A stretch of DNA of 54,550 nt from an uncultured Collinsella sp. (GTDB lineage Bacteria; Actinomycetota; Coriobacteriia; Coriobacteriales; Coriobacteriaceae): the NCBI GenBank assembly GCA_902496455.1, contig CABVAY010000011.1:1-54550 (forward strand), in the 5' to 3' direction. Every line of letters begins with the position of its first letter. Within the stretch, counting starts at the first letter, position 1. The notes under the pieces were generated by a model. That model had not been told where the DNA came from, did not search any database, and worked only from the letters and a program-made list of their open reading frames with translations. Position numbers and translations under genes: made by a program. Positions 7,767-17,421 of the stretch are shown here, piece after piece.

Positions 7767-9920
7767 TTACTGAACTTTGCTGGCGAACTCGAGGTATTGC
7801 ATGCGCTGCAGCTTGTCGATCGTCGAGGCGTATGGGCTGTCTTCAGATTCCAAGTCGTAGCGCAGCCCGTCGGCACCAAGGTAGCCGGCGACATTGATGG
7901 TGGGCACATCTGACCTTGTTGCAAGCAGGGCCTTTTGATAGTCGGTGAGCGGGGCGCCGATCTTATTAAGGGTAATGGCTGCAACCTCGTTTGCCCCGAC
8001 GGTGTCGTAGACGTTGAGCTCGGTATTGCCGGCGATTTCATAGTTAGCCCAGACAAAATATGTCGACTGATAGATACGGAAAGCGTGGCTTGCCGTATCT
8101 TCCTGAGGGTACAGCTCGTCGTTGAGAGTCGTTGCGGCGCTCGGCTGATGGTCGCCAAAAAAGACAAGGACAACCGGTCTGCCGATATTGCGGAGCTCGT
8201 TGATAAAGTACTCGAGGTCCCGGTCGGATGCGTTGATGCAGGTGAGATAGGTGTTGAGCGCGCTATTGGCGCCCTCGCTGGCTCCCTCGACCCAATAGTT
8301 TGTCAGCTCCTCGGCGGGAACGGTGCCATAGTCGTAGCCGCCGTGATTTTGCATCGTGACGTCAAAGATGAACTGCGGGGCTTCGTCGGTTCTAAGCAGG
8401 TCGAGTATCTTGTCGTAGGTGGCGTAGTCGCATACGCCGGCATGGTAACAGGGCGCACCTTCGAAATCGCCGATTGAAAGAAAGTCTCCAAAGCCCAGCT
8501 GCTGATAGATTTTATCTCGATGGTAGTTGACGGGGTTTTGCGGGTGCATAGCGGTAGCGGTATACCCAAGCTCCTTAAGGTCCTTTGCCAGGCTGTTGAC
8601 GCCATTCATCTGATATAGCTGATAGGGGATTTTGCCTAATCCGACAAAGGCCGTTGTCGCTCCGGTCAAAAATTCGAATTCGGAGTTCGCCGTTCCGCCA
8701 CCGGCGACCGAAGCGAGCATGGTGCCGCGAACAAGTGTGTCGGGAAGCGAGTTGTAGAATGCGGGGCCGGTGTACCCGGCCGCCTGGAGCTGCTCAAAGC
8801 ACGAAAGGTCGCTAAAACTCTCATTCATGACGGCAACAATCGTCGGCTTGATTTCATTGAACTGGGCAACGGCCGCCGCGCGCTGCTCGCTCGAGCCATA
8901 CGTGCTGTCGTAGGTGGCGGCGAGCTTCTGCTCGATGCTCTGCGCCTCATCGGGCGTATAGTCTTCGGGCTTCTCAATGGGCAACTCGTTGACCATTTCG
9001 GTGAACGAAGTGATAAAACCCTGAGACGCATACGTGGTGATGGGCTGCCAACGGTCAAATCCAAAATTCAGCGCCTGCTCCAAGTCGATGCTGGAAAAGC
9101 CCGAGAGCCCCATAACGGTCACTAGCAGAAAAGCGCAGAGGTTAGCGGCGATTGCGGGGAAGACATGGGTGGGCGTACGGAGCTTTCTCGGTCGGATAAG
9201 CGAAAGAAGCCCTAGGGAAATCTCCAGCAGGGCTAGAGAGGTTACGATTCCGGCGGTAAAGGTAAACTCGTATCCCTCGCTCACTTCCATTGCGGTGCCA
9301 AGGGCCAAGATATCGCTTGGCAGGATGGCCTCGCCTTTAAACGTTATGACGAAGTGCTCGGCAATGCCAAGGATGCAACAGGCGACGGGCACGAGGGCCA
9401 TGACGCCTCCATGACGCTGTCCCAGCAAATAAAGGGAGAGCAGAACCGTCGCGAGCAGCCCGACGGAAAACCCGAATGAGTTGGCGGGAATGCGATAGAA
9501 CGTTTCGTTACAGGCAATTTCGAGTGAAACGAACGAGAGCGCTGAAACAGCGGCGATGACAAGGATGTCACGGCAAATACAGGCAACCGTTCCCGTCGCA
9601 AGATCGGTTTGGTCGATAAGTCCCGAAACCAAGGGCTCGACAAGAAGTATGACGGCGGTAGCACCGAGCGCCGAATAAGAAAGAACCCATAGGGAATTGT
9701 CCTCATTTACGAGCAATTGATTCGTAATCCATGCGGCTACCATGCCGAGCGGGATGAGGAGCGTCGCGCACCAAAAGACGCGGGCAATGGGCGGCTTTTC
9801 ATTGTGTTTGATTGAAAAATATACGCGCACCACGACGATGGCCACGATAAGGACGGCGATGAATATGGGCAGATTGGCCATGTCGCTCGAAGTGATTTCA
9901 AGGGGGATATCTTCGGTCAT
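7767..9920 (-). CDS. LTA synthase-like membrane sulfatase-fold protein
   Basis: This 717-residue polytopic protein has about seven hydrophobic segments in its first 280 residues, followed by an extracytoplasmic alkaline-phosphatase/sulfatase-fold domain. Landmarks are Glu367 (V-M-N-E-S-F), Thr410 in a G-G-G-T-A-N-S-E-F-E-F-L-T-G motif, and the metal-binding F-G-D-H-Q-P at 588-593. Together these define the lipoteichoic acid synthase / phosphoglycerol transferase (MdoB) family, in which the threonine is the nucleophile. It probably transfers phosphoglycerol or a similar group onto an envelope glycopolymer or glycolipid; the acceptor is unknown. ATG at 9920 has AGAGGA upstream. A longer frame from a TTG at 9995 lacks a site. 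It is divergent from uvrA and apparently monocistronic. Confidence 0.87.
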   Translation of the reverse strand: MTEDIPLEITSSDMANLPIFIAVLIVAIVVVRVYFSIKHNEKPPIARVFWCATLLIPLGMVAAWITNQLLVNEDNSLWVLSYSALGATAVILLVEPLVSGLIDQTDLATGTVACICRDILVIAAVSALSFVSLEIACNETFYRIPANSFGFSVGLLATVLLSLYLLGQRHGGVMALVPVACCILGIAEHFVITFKGEAILPSDILALGTAMEVSEGYEFTFTAGIVTSLALLEISLGLLSLIRPRKLRTPTHVFPAIAANLCAFLLVTVMGLSGFSSIDLEQALNFGFDRWQPITTYASQGFITSFTEMVNELPIEKPEDYTPDEAQSIEQKLAATYDSTYGSSEQRAAAVAQFNEIKPTIVAVMNESFSDLSCFEQLQAAGYTGPAFYNSLPDTLVRGTMLASVAGGGTANSEFEFLTGATTAFVGLGKIPYQLYQMNGVNSLAKDLKELGYTATAMHPQNPVNYHRDKIYQQLGFGDFLSIGDFEGAPCYHAGVCDYATYDKILDLLRTDEAPQFIFDVTMQNHGGYDYGTVPAEELTNYWVEGASEGANSALNTYLTCINASDRDLEYFINELRNIGRPVVLVFFGDHQPSAATTLNDELYPQEDTASHAFRIYQSTYFVWANYEIAGNTELNVYDTVGANEVAAITLNKIGAPLTDYQKALLATRSDVPTINVAGYLGADGLRYDLESEDSPYASTIDKLQRMQYLEFASKVQ

Positions 9921-10014
9921 GGACGTTCCTCTGTTACGGCAAATTAAGTTCAGTATTAGATTACTGTAACCTTTCCACGGCATTTCGAGAAACAAAGCGC
10001 CCGATACGCAAAGC

Positions 10015-10052
10015 TAAAGGTCTGCGAATCTTGTATTACGAACATCTGTGCG
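10015..10052 (+). promoter_or_regulatory. uvrA upstream region with a LexA-like box
   Basis: In the 193-bp divergent gap between the LTA synthase-like gene and uvrA lies CGAACATCTGTGCG at 10039-10052. This matches the Gram-positive LexA operator CGAAC-N4-GTTCG at nine of ten specified positions. It is 62 bp before the uvrA start, a plausible promoter position. No convincing -35/-10 pair was found, so promoter placement is open. SOS control of uvrA is well known in other bacteria. Confidence 0.45.
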
Positions 10053-10113
10053 CGTCGAGTGCGCTAAACTCATCGACAGTATGATTCGATGCAATAGGAG
10101 GCAAGGAGCTTCC

Positions 10114-12993
10114 ATGTCTGATTCTTCTATCGTTATTCGCGGCGCTCGTGAGCACAACCTCCGTGATATCGATGTTTCCATTCCGCGTGACCAACTCGTG
10201 GTCATTACCGGTCTTTCTGGCTCGGGCAAGAGTTCGCTGGCATTTGACACTATCTATGCCGAGGGCCAGCGTCGATACGTCGAGAGTCTTTCGAGCTATG
10301 CGCGCCAGTTCTTGGGCCAGATGGACAAACCCGACTTGGATTCAATCGACGGCCTTTCGCCGGCGGTGTCGATCGACCAAAAGACGACGTCTAAAAACCC
10401 TCGCTCGACGGTTGGCACCGTAACCGAGATTTATGACTATCTGCGCCTGCTGTTCGCCCGTGTGGGCACCCCGCACTGTCCCGAATGCGGCCGCGTCATT
10501 GAGCGCCAGACGACCGACCAGGTTGCCGACAAGGTCTTGGCGGCGGGGGAGGGCCGCCGCGCGTTTGTGCTGGCACCGGTGGTGCGCGGGCGAAAAGGCG
10601 AGTACACCAAACTGTTTGAGGACCTTCGCGCCGAGGGCTTTAGCCGCGTGCGTGTCGACGGTGAAGTGCGCTCGCTCGACGATCCGATCGATCTGGATAA
10701 GAAATTCAAGCACGATATCGAGGTCGTGGTCGATCGCATCGTGATCCGTGAGAATTCTCTGGGCCGTATCGCCGAGTCTGTTGAGCAGGCGACCGCGCTG
10801 GCTCACGGCAATGTAAACGTGTACATGCTGCCCGATCGTGATGCTCCCGAGGGGACCGAGGGCGAGCTGCTGGAGTATTCGTTGGCCTTGGCGTGCCCGG
10901 AGCATGGACACTCCATTGACGATCTTCAGCCGCGTGATTTTTCGTTTAACGCTCCCTATGGCGCATGTCCTGAGTGCGACGGCCTGGGCTTTAAGAAAAC
11001 CGTTGATGCCGAGGCGCTGATCGAGGACCCCTCGAAGTCCATTGCCGACGGAGTCTTTGGTAGCCTGTTTGGCAATTCGAACTACTATCCGCAGATTTTT
11101 GCTGCGGTCTGCAAACACTTTAAGGTGAGCGCCGATACGCCGTGGGAGGACTTGCCCCCTCGCGTGCGTCGTGCATTCTTGGATGGCCTGGGCGATACGA
11201 AGATCTCGGTCGACTACCAAAAGCTCGACGGACGTCGCAGCCAGTGGGATACCAAGTTTTCGGGCGTTCGCAACATCCTGTACGAACGCTATACCGAGAC
11301 GACGAACGAGAACACCAAGGCGCGCCTGGAGAAGTACATTCGCGAGGAGCCGTGCTCGACCTGCCACGGCGCTCGTTTGCGCTCCGAGATGCTCGCCGTC
11401 ACCGTGGGCGGCAAGTCCATTTACGAGGTTTGTTGCCTGTCGTGCCGTGAATCGCTCGAGTTTTTTGAGGGCCTGGAACTCACCGAGCGCCAACAGTTTA
11501 TCGGCGGTCGTATCGTCAAGGAAATTCTGGAGCGCTTGCGTTTTCTGGTCGATGTTGGACTCGACTATCTGACGCTCGATCGTGCCTCGGCGACGCTTTC
11601 CGGTGGCGAGGCACAGCGTATTCGCTTGGCAACGCAGATCGGCGCGGGTCTCATGGGCGTGCTCTATATTCTGGACGAGCCCTCGATCGGTCTTCATCAG
11701 CGTGACAACGAGCGCCTGATCAAGACGCTCGAGCGCCTGCGCGATATCGGCAATACCGTTATCGTTGTCGAACACGACGAGGATACAATCCGTGCCGCCG
11801 ACTACGTGATCGACATGGGGCCCGGCGCCGGTGTCAACGGCGGACACGTAGTCGCGGCGGGAACGCCTGCTGATATCATGGCGTGTCCTGAGTCGATGAC
11901 GGGCGCTTATCTGACCGGCAAACGAATGATTCGGGTGCCTGATGAACGGCGCAAGCCCGGTCGCGGCTGCCTTAAAATTACGGGCGCTCGAGCCAACAAC
12001 CTCAAAAACGTTACCGCCAAGATCGAGTTTGGTACGCTTACGGTTGTTACCGGCGTGTCGGGATCGGGCAAGAGCTCCCTGGTTACCGACACCATTGCGC
12101 CTGCCCTTACGAATGCTATTCACCGTTCGACGCGCCCTGTGGGTCCGTATAAAAAAATCGAGGGCATCGAGTGTATCGATAAGGTTATCGATATCGACCA
12201 GTCGCCGATTGGCCGCACGCCGCGTTCCAACCCTGCTACCTATATCGGCCTGTGGGATGATCTTCGCGCGCTGTTTGCGAGTACGCCGGAGTCGAAGGCG
12301 CGCGGCTACTCGCCGGGTCGTTTCTCCTTTAATGTGAGTGGCGGGCGCTGCGAGGCGTGCAAGGGCGACGGGCAGATCAAGATCGAGATGCACTTCCTTC
12401 CCGATATCTACGTTCCCTGCGAAGTTTGCGGCGGTAAACGCTACAACCGCGAGACACTCGAGGTCACCTACCGTGGCAAGACCATCTCGGACGTGCTCGA
12501 CATGAGCGTCACCGAGGCGCTGGCCTTCTTTGGGAATATCCCGCAGATTAAGCGCAAGCTCCAGACGCTGTACGATGTAGGCTTAGGCTACGTGAGCCTG
12601 GGCCAGCCCGCCACGACGCTCTCGGGCGGCGAGGCGCAGCGTGTGAAGCTCGCCAAGGAGCTTCATCGACGCCAGACGGGCAAGACGTTCTATATTTTGG
12701 ACGAGCCGACGACCGGTCTTCATTTTGAGGACGTCCGCCAGCTGCTCGATGTGCTGCAGCGCTTGGTCGATGCGGGCAACACGGTGCTGGTGATTGAGCA
12801 CAACCTTGATGTCATCAAGGTTGCCGACCGCCTGATCGATATGGGTCCCGAGGGCGGTAACGGCGGCGGAACCGTCGTGGTTTCGGGCACACCGGAGCAG
12901 GTTGCGGACTGTCCGCAGAGTTATACGGGCAAGTTTTTGGCGCCGTTGCTCAGGCGTGACCGGGAGCGTCAGGCTCAACTTGATGCTCAATAA
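10114..12993 (+). CDS. uvrA: excinuclease ABC subunit A
   Basis: UvrA is the dimeric ABC-type ATPase that scans for bulky DNA damage and loads UvrB. The 959-residue protein has the first Walker A at 33-40 (GLSGSGKS) and C-x2-C zinc-module pairs in each half (C-P-E-C, C-S-T-C, C-E-A-C, C-E-V-C). L-S-G-G-E-A-Q-R signatures appear in both halves, with a second Walker A (G-V-S-G-S-G-K-S-S) near the middle. The start is ATG at 10114 with AAGGAG at 10103-10108; an in-frame extension to 10048 is not supported. It stands alone between a divergent envelope gene and a YbaK gene. The 14-bp LexA-like sequence upstream suggests damage induction. Confidence 0.98.
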   Translation: MSDSSIVIRGAREHNLRDIDVSIPRDQLVVITGLSGSGKSSLAFDTIYAEGQRRYVESLSSYARQFLGQMDKPDLDSIDGLSPAVSIDQKTTSKNPRSTVGTVTEIYDYLRLLFARVGTPHCPECGRVIERQTTDQVADKVLAAGEGRRAFVLAPVVRGRKGEYTKLFEDLRAEGFSRVRVDGEVRSLDDPIDLDKKFKHDIEVVVDRIVIRENSLGRIAESVEQATALAHGNVNVYMLPDRDAPEGTEGELLEYSLALACPEHGHSIDDLQPRDFSFNAPYGACPECDGLGFKKTVDAEALIEDPSKSIADGVFGSLFGNSNYYPQIFAAVCKHFKVSADTPWEDLPPRVRRAFLDGLGDTKISVDYQKLDGRRSQWDTKFSGVRNILYERYTETTNENTKARLEKYIREEPCSTCHGARLRSEMLAVTVGGKSIYEVCCLSCRESLEFFEGLELTERQQFIGGRIVKEILERLRFLVDVGLDYLTLDRASATLSGGEAQRIRLATQIGAGLMGVLYILDEPSIGLHQRDNERLIKTLERLRDIGNTVIVVEHDEDTIRAADYVIDMGPGAGVNGGHVVAAGTPADIMACPESMTGAYLTGKRMIRVPDERRKPGRGCLKITGARANNLKNVTAKIEFGTLTVVTGVSGSGKSSLVTDTIAPALTNAIHRSTRPVGPYKKIEGIECIDKVIDIDQSPIGRTPRSNPATYIGLWDDLRALFASTPESKARGYSPGRFSFNVSGGRCEACKGDGQIKIEMHFLPDIYVPCEVCGGKRYNRETLEVTYRGKTISDVLDMSVTEALAFFGNIPQIKRKLQTLYDVGLGYVSLGQPATTLSGGEAQRVKLAKELHRRQTGKTFYILDEPTTGLHFEDVRQLLDVLQRLVDAGNTVLVIEHNLDVIKVADRLIDMGPEGGNGGGTVVVSGTPEQVADCPQSYTGKFLAPLLRRDRERQAQLDAQ

Positions 12994-13014
12994 ATAGGCG
13001 ATTCAGTTTATGGA

Positions 13015-13043
13015 CGCCATCGACTCCTTGTGATTCGATGGCG
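13015..13043. terminator. hairpin after uvrA, function uncertain
   Basis: CGCCATCGA at 13015-13023 pairs perfectly with TCGATGGCG at 13035-13043 around an 11-nt loop, 22 bp beyond the uvrA stop. No T tract follows, so it may be a weak or Rho-assisted terminator or an mRNA 3' stabiliser. Confidence 0.4.
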
Positions 13044-13125
13044 CTTGCTGTGCCGAAGTGACGTATGCAGCCGAATTGGACATATACTTAATCCTTGCGT
13101 CCGAATGCGAGAGAAAGGATATGTC

Positions 13126-13626
13126 ATGGCAAAGGCTGTAAAGACGCCAAAAACCAATGCGATGCGCGAGCTGGAAAGTGCCGGCATTTCCTATGTTCTA
13201 CATACGTACGAAGACGATGGTGATGAGTCGGTGGGCCTGGGGGTCGCGATTTCGGAGCAGCTTGGCGAGGAGCCCGGTCAAGGATTTAAGACTTTGGTCT
13301 GCGTGACACCGTCCAACGACTATGTCGTGTGCTGTATCCCTGTTGCCGACGAGCTCGATCTAAAGTCCGCCGCGCGCGCCGCGGGGGAGAAGTCCTTGGC
13401 CATGATGCATGTGAAGGATTTGCTTGCGGCGACTGGCTACGTTCGCGGCGGCTGCAGCCCGGTCGGTATGAAAAAACGCTACCGGACGCTCATTGATGAG
13501 ACATGTGTCCTTTGGGATACCATTTTTATTTCGGGAGGCAAGCGTGGTTATCAGCTCGAGCTTGCACCCGATGATTTAATTGCATTTTGCGGGGCGACGG
13601 TTGCCGCGATTACGAGAGAGGACTGA
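13126..13626 (+). CDS. YbaK/EbsC-type aminoacyl-tRNA deacylase
   Basis: This 166-residue protein is of the YbaK/EbsC family, trans-editing enzymes that hydrolyse mischarged Cys-tRNA(Pro). The family core is clear: T-N-A-M-R-E-L near the N terminus, a V-G-L-G region, F-K-T-L-V-C, and the characteristic G-G-C-S-P-V-G-M-K-K followed by the C-terminal F-I-S-G-G-K-R-G-Y-Q-L-E-L. The lysine in the K-T-L-V segment corresponds to the conserved active-site lysine. ATG at 13126 follows AAAGGA at 13114-13119. The gene is 3 bp upstream of murJ and probably shares its transcript. Confidence 0.9.
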   Translation: MAKAVKTPKTNAMRELESAGISYVLHTYEDDGDESVGLGVAISEQLGEEPGQGFKTLVCVTPSNDYVVCCIPVADELDLKSAARAAGEKSLAMMHVKDLLAATGYVRGGCSPVGMKKRYRTLIDETCVLWDTIFISGGKRGYQLELAPDDLIAFCGATVAAITRED

Positions 13627-13629
13627 GCG

Positions 13630-15312
13630 ATGCCGCAGGAAGAATTGAAGCGCGGAGCTCATTTTGCAAAAGAATCTGCGCCTCAGACACCCTCATCCGA
13701 AGCTTCTTCGTCGCGAGATGACACTGACGACATGGGCTCGTCGGACTACTCCACGGTTGGTCGTTCCGCCGGGCTTATGACCATCCTGACCATCGTGTCT
13801 CGCGTCACCGGTTTTATCCGCACGTGGGCAATGGCGGCCGCTATCGGCATGTCGCTACTCTCGTCCTCCTATCAGGTCGCCAACAACCTGCCCAATATGC
13901 TCTACGAACTCGTGATGGGTGGCATGCTCGTGACGGCGTTTTTGCCCGTGTACATGGGCGTGAGGCGTGAGCAGGGTCGCGAGGCCTCGAACGAGTACGT
14001 GGGCAACCTGCTTGGCATTCTGCTTTTGGTGCTGGGTGGCATTTCGTTGCTGGGGACCGTGTTCGCCCCGGGCTTTATCTGGACGCAATCGTTCCTTTCG
14101 GGTGACGGCGGCAGCATGGATACCGCTGCGTTCATGTTCCGTTTCTTTGCCATCCAGATTCTCTTTTATGGTTTGGGCTCGGTGTTCTCGGGCGTTCTCA
14201 ACGCACACCGCGACTACTTCTGGTCGACGTTTGCCCCGGTCCTCAACAATGTGATCGTCATTGCGAGCTTTATGGGTTTTGCGCCCGTGTCCGCACAGTT
14301 TGGCGAACGTGCCGGCATCATCTTGATTGCGGCCGGTACGACCCTCGGTGTCTTTGTTCAGATGGCATGTCAGATTCCCGCGCTTGGCAAGCACGGCGTG
14401 CATCCCCATATCCATATCGACTTTAAGGACCCCGCGCTGCGCCAGACGATTGCGCTCGGTATCCCGACGCTGCTCGCCACGGTGTGCATGTTTGTCTCGA
14501 CTTCTATCACCAACGCTGCCGCGCTGGTGGTCCAGCCCGAGACGGGTCCTTCCGTCATCGCTTATGCGCGCCTGTGGTACACGCTGCCCTACGCGCTGAT
14601 TGCCGCCTCGCTTTCGACGGCGCTCTATACCGAGCTCTCTCATGACGCACAGGAGAAGGATTACGACAGCGTTCGCACGGGCATTTCGCGTGGCGTCGCC
14701 CAGATGCTGTTCTTCCTGATTCCGTTCGCACTGTACCTGATTGTCTTCGCACGTCCGCTCAACATGATTTACTGTGCCGGCAAGTTCGATGAATCCGGCG
14801 TGGCGCTGGTGTCCGAGTACCTTGTCTACCTGGCGCTCTCGCTGCCGCTCTACGGCGTGGTCGTGTTGATGCAGAAGAGCTTCTCTGCCTTGCTCGACAT
14901 GAAGCCCTATAGTCGCTATTGCCTGTATTCCGCCATCGGCCAGGCTGGCTCGGTTCTGCTGTTTGGCGTTGTGCTGGGCTTCGGTATGCCGGCAATCGCG
15001 CTTTCGTATGTTGTCGACTACGTGATCTTGGTCGGCTGTTCGCTGTGGTGGCTGCGTCGTCGCCTGCGTGGCCTTCAGGTCAAATCTATCCTGCATGGCG
15101 GTTTCTTTGGCCTTTTGCTCGGCGGCCTAGGGGCTGCCGCAGGCGCCGGCGTCATGTGGGCGCTTGAACACTTTGTCGGGGTACTTGGCGGCTCGATTCT
15201 GATTACTCTTGGCTATGTTTGCGTTGCGGGTGTCGTCTCGCTTGCTGTTACCTTTGGCCTTGCCGTCGTTCTTAAGATGCCCGAGGTCTCGGCGCTGCTT
15301 CGTCGCAAGTAG
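13630..15312 (+). CDS. murJ: lipid II flippase MurJ
   Basis: MurJ moves lipid-linked peptidoglycan precursors across the cytoplasmic membrane. The 560-residue protein has a roughly 40-residue hydrophilic N-terminal extension, then the MviN hallmark segment (S-R-V-T-G-F-I-R-T-W and N-N-L-P-N-M-L-Y-E-L), with G-G-M-L-V-T-A-F-L-P-V-Y in the second helix. About fourteen membrane helices continue to the C terminus. The helices carry conserved arginines, as in the MOP exporter superfamily. ATG at 13630 lies 3 bp after the YbaK stop. Its TAG is followed directly by the GTG of uvrC, so the two may be translated in tandem. No C-terminal pseudokinase domain, known from mycobacterial MurJ, is present. 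Confidence 0.93.
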   Translation: MPQEELKRGAHFAKESAPQTPSSEASSSRDDTDDMGSSDYSTVGRSAGLMTILTIVSRVTGFIRTWAMAAAIGMSLLSSSYQVANNLPNMLYELVMGGMLVTAFLPVYMGVRREQGREASNEYVGNLLGILLLVLGGISLLGTVFAPGFIWTQSFLSGDGGSMDTAAFMFRFFAIQILFYGLGSVFSGVLNAHRDYFWSTFAPVLNNVIVIASFMGFAPVSAQFGERAGIILIAAGTTLGVFVQMACQIPALGKHGVHPHIHIDFKDPALRQTIALGIPTLLATVCMFVSTSITNAAALVVQPETGPSVIAYARLWYTLPYALIAASLSTALYTELSHDAQEKDYDSVRTGISRGVAQMLFFLIPFALYLIVFARPLNMIYCAGKFDESGVALVSEYLVYLALSLPLYGVVVLMQKSFSALLDMKPYSRYCLYSAIGQAGSVLLFGVVLGFGMPAIALSYVVDYVILVGCSLWWLRRRLRGLQVKSILHGGFFGLLLGGLGAAAGAGVMWALEHFVGVLGGSILITLGYVCVAGVVSLAVTFGLAVVLKMPEVSALLRRK

Positions 15313-17259
15313 GTGCGTGTGGCCGGTCACGACAACATTCCAACACTCGCCGAGCAGGTTTCGCGCGTTCCCACGCAGCCCGGATGTTACCTTTGGAAAG
15401 ATGCCAAGGGCGATGTCATCTACGTTGGCAAGGCGAAAAACCTGCGTTCCCGTATGCGCCAGTACGTGACGCTGCAGGATGAGCGCCAAAAAATACCGCT
15501 CATGATGCAATTGGTTGCGAGCTTTGACTACATCGTTGTCGAAACCGAGCATGAGGCGCTTGTACTCGAGCGCAACCTGATCGGCCAGTACCATCCGTAC
15601 TTTAACGTCGACCTCAAGGATGACAAGAGCTACCCCTTTATCGCCATTACAAAGGGCGACCTGTATCCCGCTATCAAATACACGCGCGAGCGTCATAAGC
15701 CGGGAACGCGTTATTTTGGTCCCTATACCGATAGCCGCGCGGCGCGTGAGACCATTGACACGCTGCGCAAGGTGATCCCGATCTGCTCGGCTTCTTGTGC
15801 GGAGTGGCGTCGTTGTCGTCGTATCGTCGAGTCCCACAAGGGCGAGGAAGACATCGTCAATATGATTTGCGCGCAAAACGGGCGTCCCTGCTTCGACTAC
15901 CATGTCGGGCGCGGCCCAGGTGCGTGTGTCGGCGCGATTTCTCCTACGGACTATGCCAAGAACGTCAAGCGTGTCGAGCGCTTTTTGTCGGGCCATCGCA
16001 AGGATGTCGTCGATGAGCTGACCTCCGAGATGACGGATGCCGCCGAGGCGCTCGACTTTGAGCGCGCGGCACGCGTCAAACGTCGTTTGGAGGTCATCAG
16101 GGGTCTGGACGACCGTCAGCAAGTCGTTTTTCCCTCCAGTGTCGATATCGATGTCATCGGTTTCTATCGCGAGGAGACCATCTCCGCCGCTTGTGTCTTT
16201 GTCGTGCGTGAGGGTCGAACGGTTCGAACCTGCGAGTTTATTCTCGATAAGGGTTTGGATGTCGACGAAGAGGAACTTCAATCGGGCTTTCTTAAGCGCT
16301 ATTACGACGAGACGGCTGATATTCCAGCTGAGATAAACCTCTCTGTCGAGCTTGAGGATGCGGAGGCGCTGGGGGAGTGGCTTGCAGGCAAGCGCGAGCG
16401 TTCCTGCCATCTCCATAGGCCGCAGCGTGGCGAAAAGCACCGTTTGCTCGATATGGCATCCAAAAATGCGCGCCATGCCCTCATGCGCTACATGATGCGA
16501 ACGGGGTACGCTGACGACCGCACCAATCAAGCGCTCCTGGAGCTCGAAAGCGCGCTGGCGCTGCCGGCGCCGCCGATGCGTATCGAGTGCTTCGATATCT
16601 CGACGCTGCATGGAACCTTTACGGTCGCCTCGATGGTGGTGTTTACCAACGGACGCGCCGACAAGAGCCAGTACCGTCGTTTTAAAATTCAGGCCGAATT
16701 GGACGAGGCAAACGACTTCGTGTCGATGTCCGAGGTTTTGGGACGACGCTATGCTCCCGAGCGCATGGTCGACGAGCGCTTTGGCTCGCGCCCCGATTTG
16801 CTCGTTGTCGATGGCGGTAAGCCGCAATTGACCGCTGCGATCAAGCAACTTGAGGCTCTTGGGCTCGATATACCGGTTTGTGGCTTGGCGAAGGCCGATG
16901 AGGAAGTTTTCGTGCCTTGGGACGAGACTCCCGTCGTGCTGCCGACCGGGTCTGCTTCGCTCTATCTAATTAAACAGGTTCGCGATGAATCGCACCGTTT
17001 TGCCATCACGTTCCATCGCGAGTTGCGCGATAAAGCCATGACGGTTTCGGTACTCGATGACGTTCCAGGCGTGGGACCCACCAGAAAACGTGCCCTTATG
17101 CGCCATTTTGGCTCGATGAAGCGTTTGCGCGCGGCGAGCGAGCAAGAGATCGCGGAAGTTCGCGGCATACCTGCCGATGTTGCCAAGGCGGTCCACGAGG
17201 CGCTCGTTGCATGGAATGCCGAGCGCGCCGAGGCGGCGGCTGGCCATTCCGATAGCTAA
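15313..17259 (+). CDS. uvrC: excinuclease ABC subunit C
   Basis: UvrC makes the 3' and 5' incisions around a lesion held by UvrB. The 648-residue protein contains the N-terminal GIY-YIG nuclease (G-C-Y-L-W-K ... I-Y-V-G-K-A-K-N-L), a UVR motif in the A-L-D-F-E-R-A-A-R-V region, and the RNase H-like nuclease with D-G-G-K-P-Q-L. A C-terminal helix-hairpin-helix pair (V-P-G-V-G-P-T-R-K and V-R-G-I-P) closes it. The start used is GTG at 15313, touching the murJ stop. A second GTG at 15319 is an equal alternative, and no strong ribosome site decides between them. No terminator is obvious in the 100 bp after the stop. Confidence 0.96.
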   Translation: MRVAGHDNIPTLAEQVSRVPTQPGCYLWKDAKGDVIYVGKAKNLRSRMRQYVTLQDERQKIPLMMQLVASFDYIVVETEHEALVLERNLIGQYHPYFNVDLKDDKSYPFIAITKGDLYPAIKYTRERHKPGTRYFGPYTDSRAARETIDTLRKVIPICSASCAEWRRCRRIVESHKGEEDIVNMICAQNGRPCFDYHVGRGPGACVGAISPTDYAKNVKRVERFLSGHRKDVVDELTSEMTDAAEALDFERAARVKRRLEVIRGLDDRQQVVFPSSVDIDVIGFYREETISAACVFVVREGRTVRTCEFILDKGLDVDEEELQSGFLKRYYDETADIPAEINLSVELEDAEALGEWLAGKRERSCHLHRPQRGEKHRLLDMASKNARHALMRYMMRTGYADDRTNQALLELESALALPAPPMRIECFDISTLHGTFTVASMVVFTNGRADKSQYRRFKIQAELDEANDFVSMSEVLGRRYAPERMVDERFGSRPDLLVVDGGKPQLTAAIKQLEALGLDIPVCGLAKADEEVFVPWDETPVVLPTGSASLYLIKQVRDESHRFAITFHRELRDKAMTVSVLDDVPGVGPTRKRALMRHFGSMKRLRAASEQEIAEVRGIPADVAKAVHEALVAWNAERAEAAAGHSDS

Positions 17260-17358
17260 ACACGAGCCAAACAACTGATATACATGATTGCGCGATTTTC
17301 AACCATTTATTTCGCCATGATTGCCTGCTGGTTTCGGGTTTTATTAACGCTAAAACGT

Positions 17359-17390
17359 TTGACTAACCCAAGCGAAAACCCTGCTATCCT
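17359..17390 (+). promoter_or_regulatory. candidate promoter of the sialate transporter operon
   Basis: TTGACT at 17359-17364 and TATCCT at 17385-17390 resemble -35 and -10 boxes, but the 20-bp spacing is too long for a standard promoter. A CTAAAACGTTTGA stretch overlaps the -35 and resembles the palindrome upstream of gap. The position, about 230 bp before the first gene, leaves a long leader. Confidence 0.35.
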
Positions 17391-17421
17391 GCGGGTTGAC
17401 GAAGACTGATATCTCACCTCG

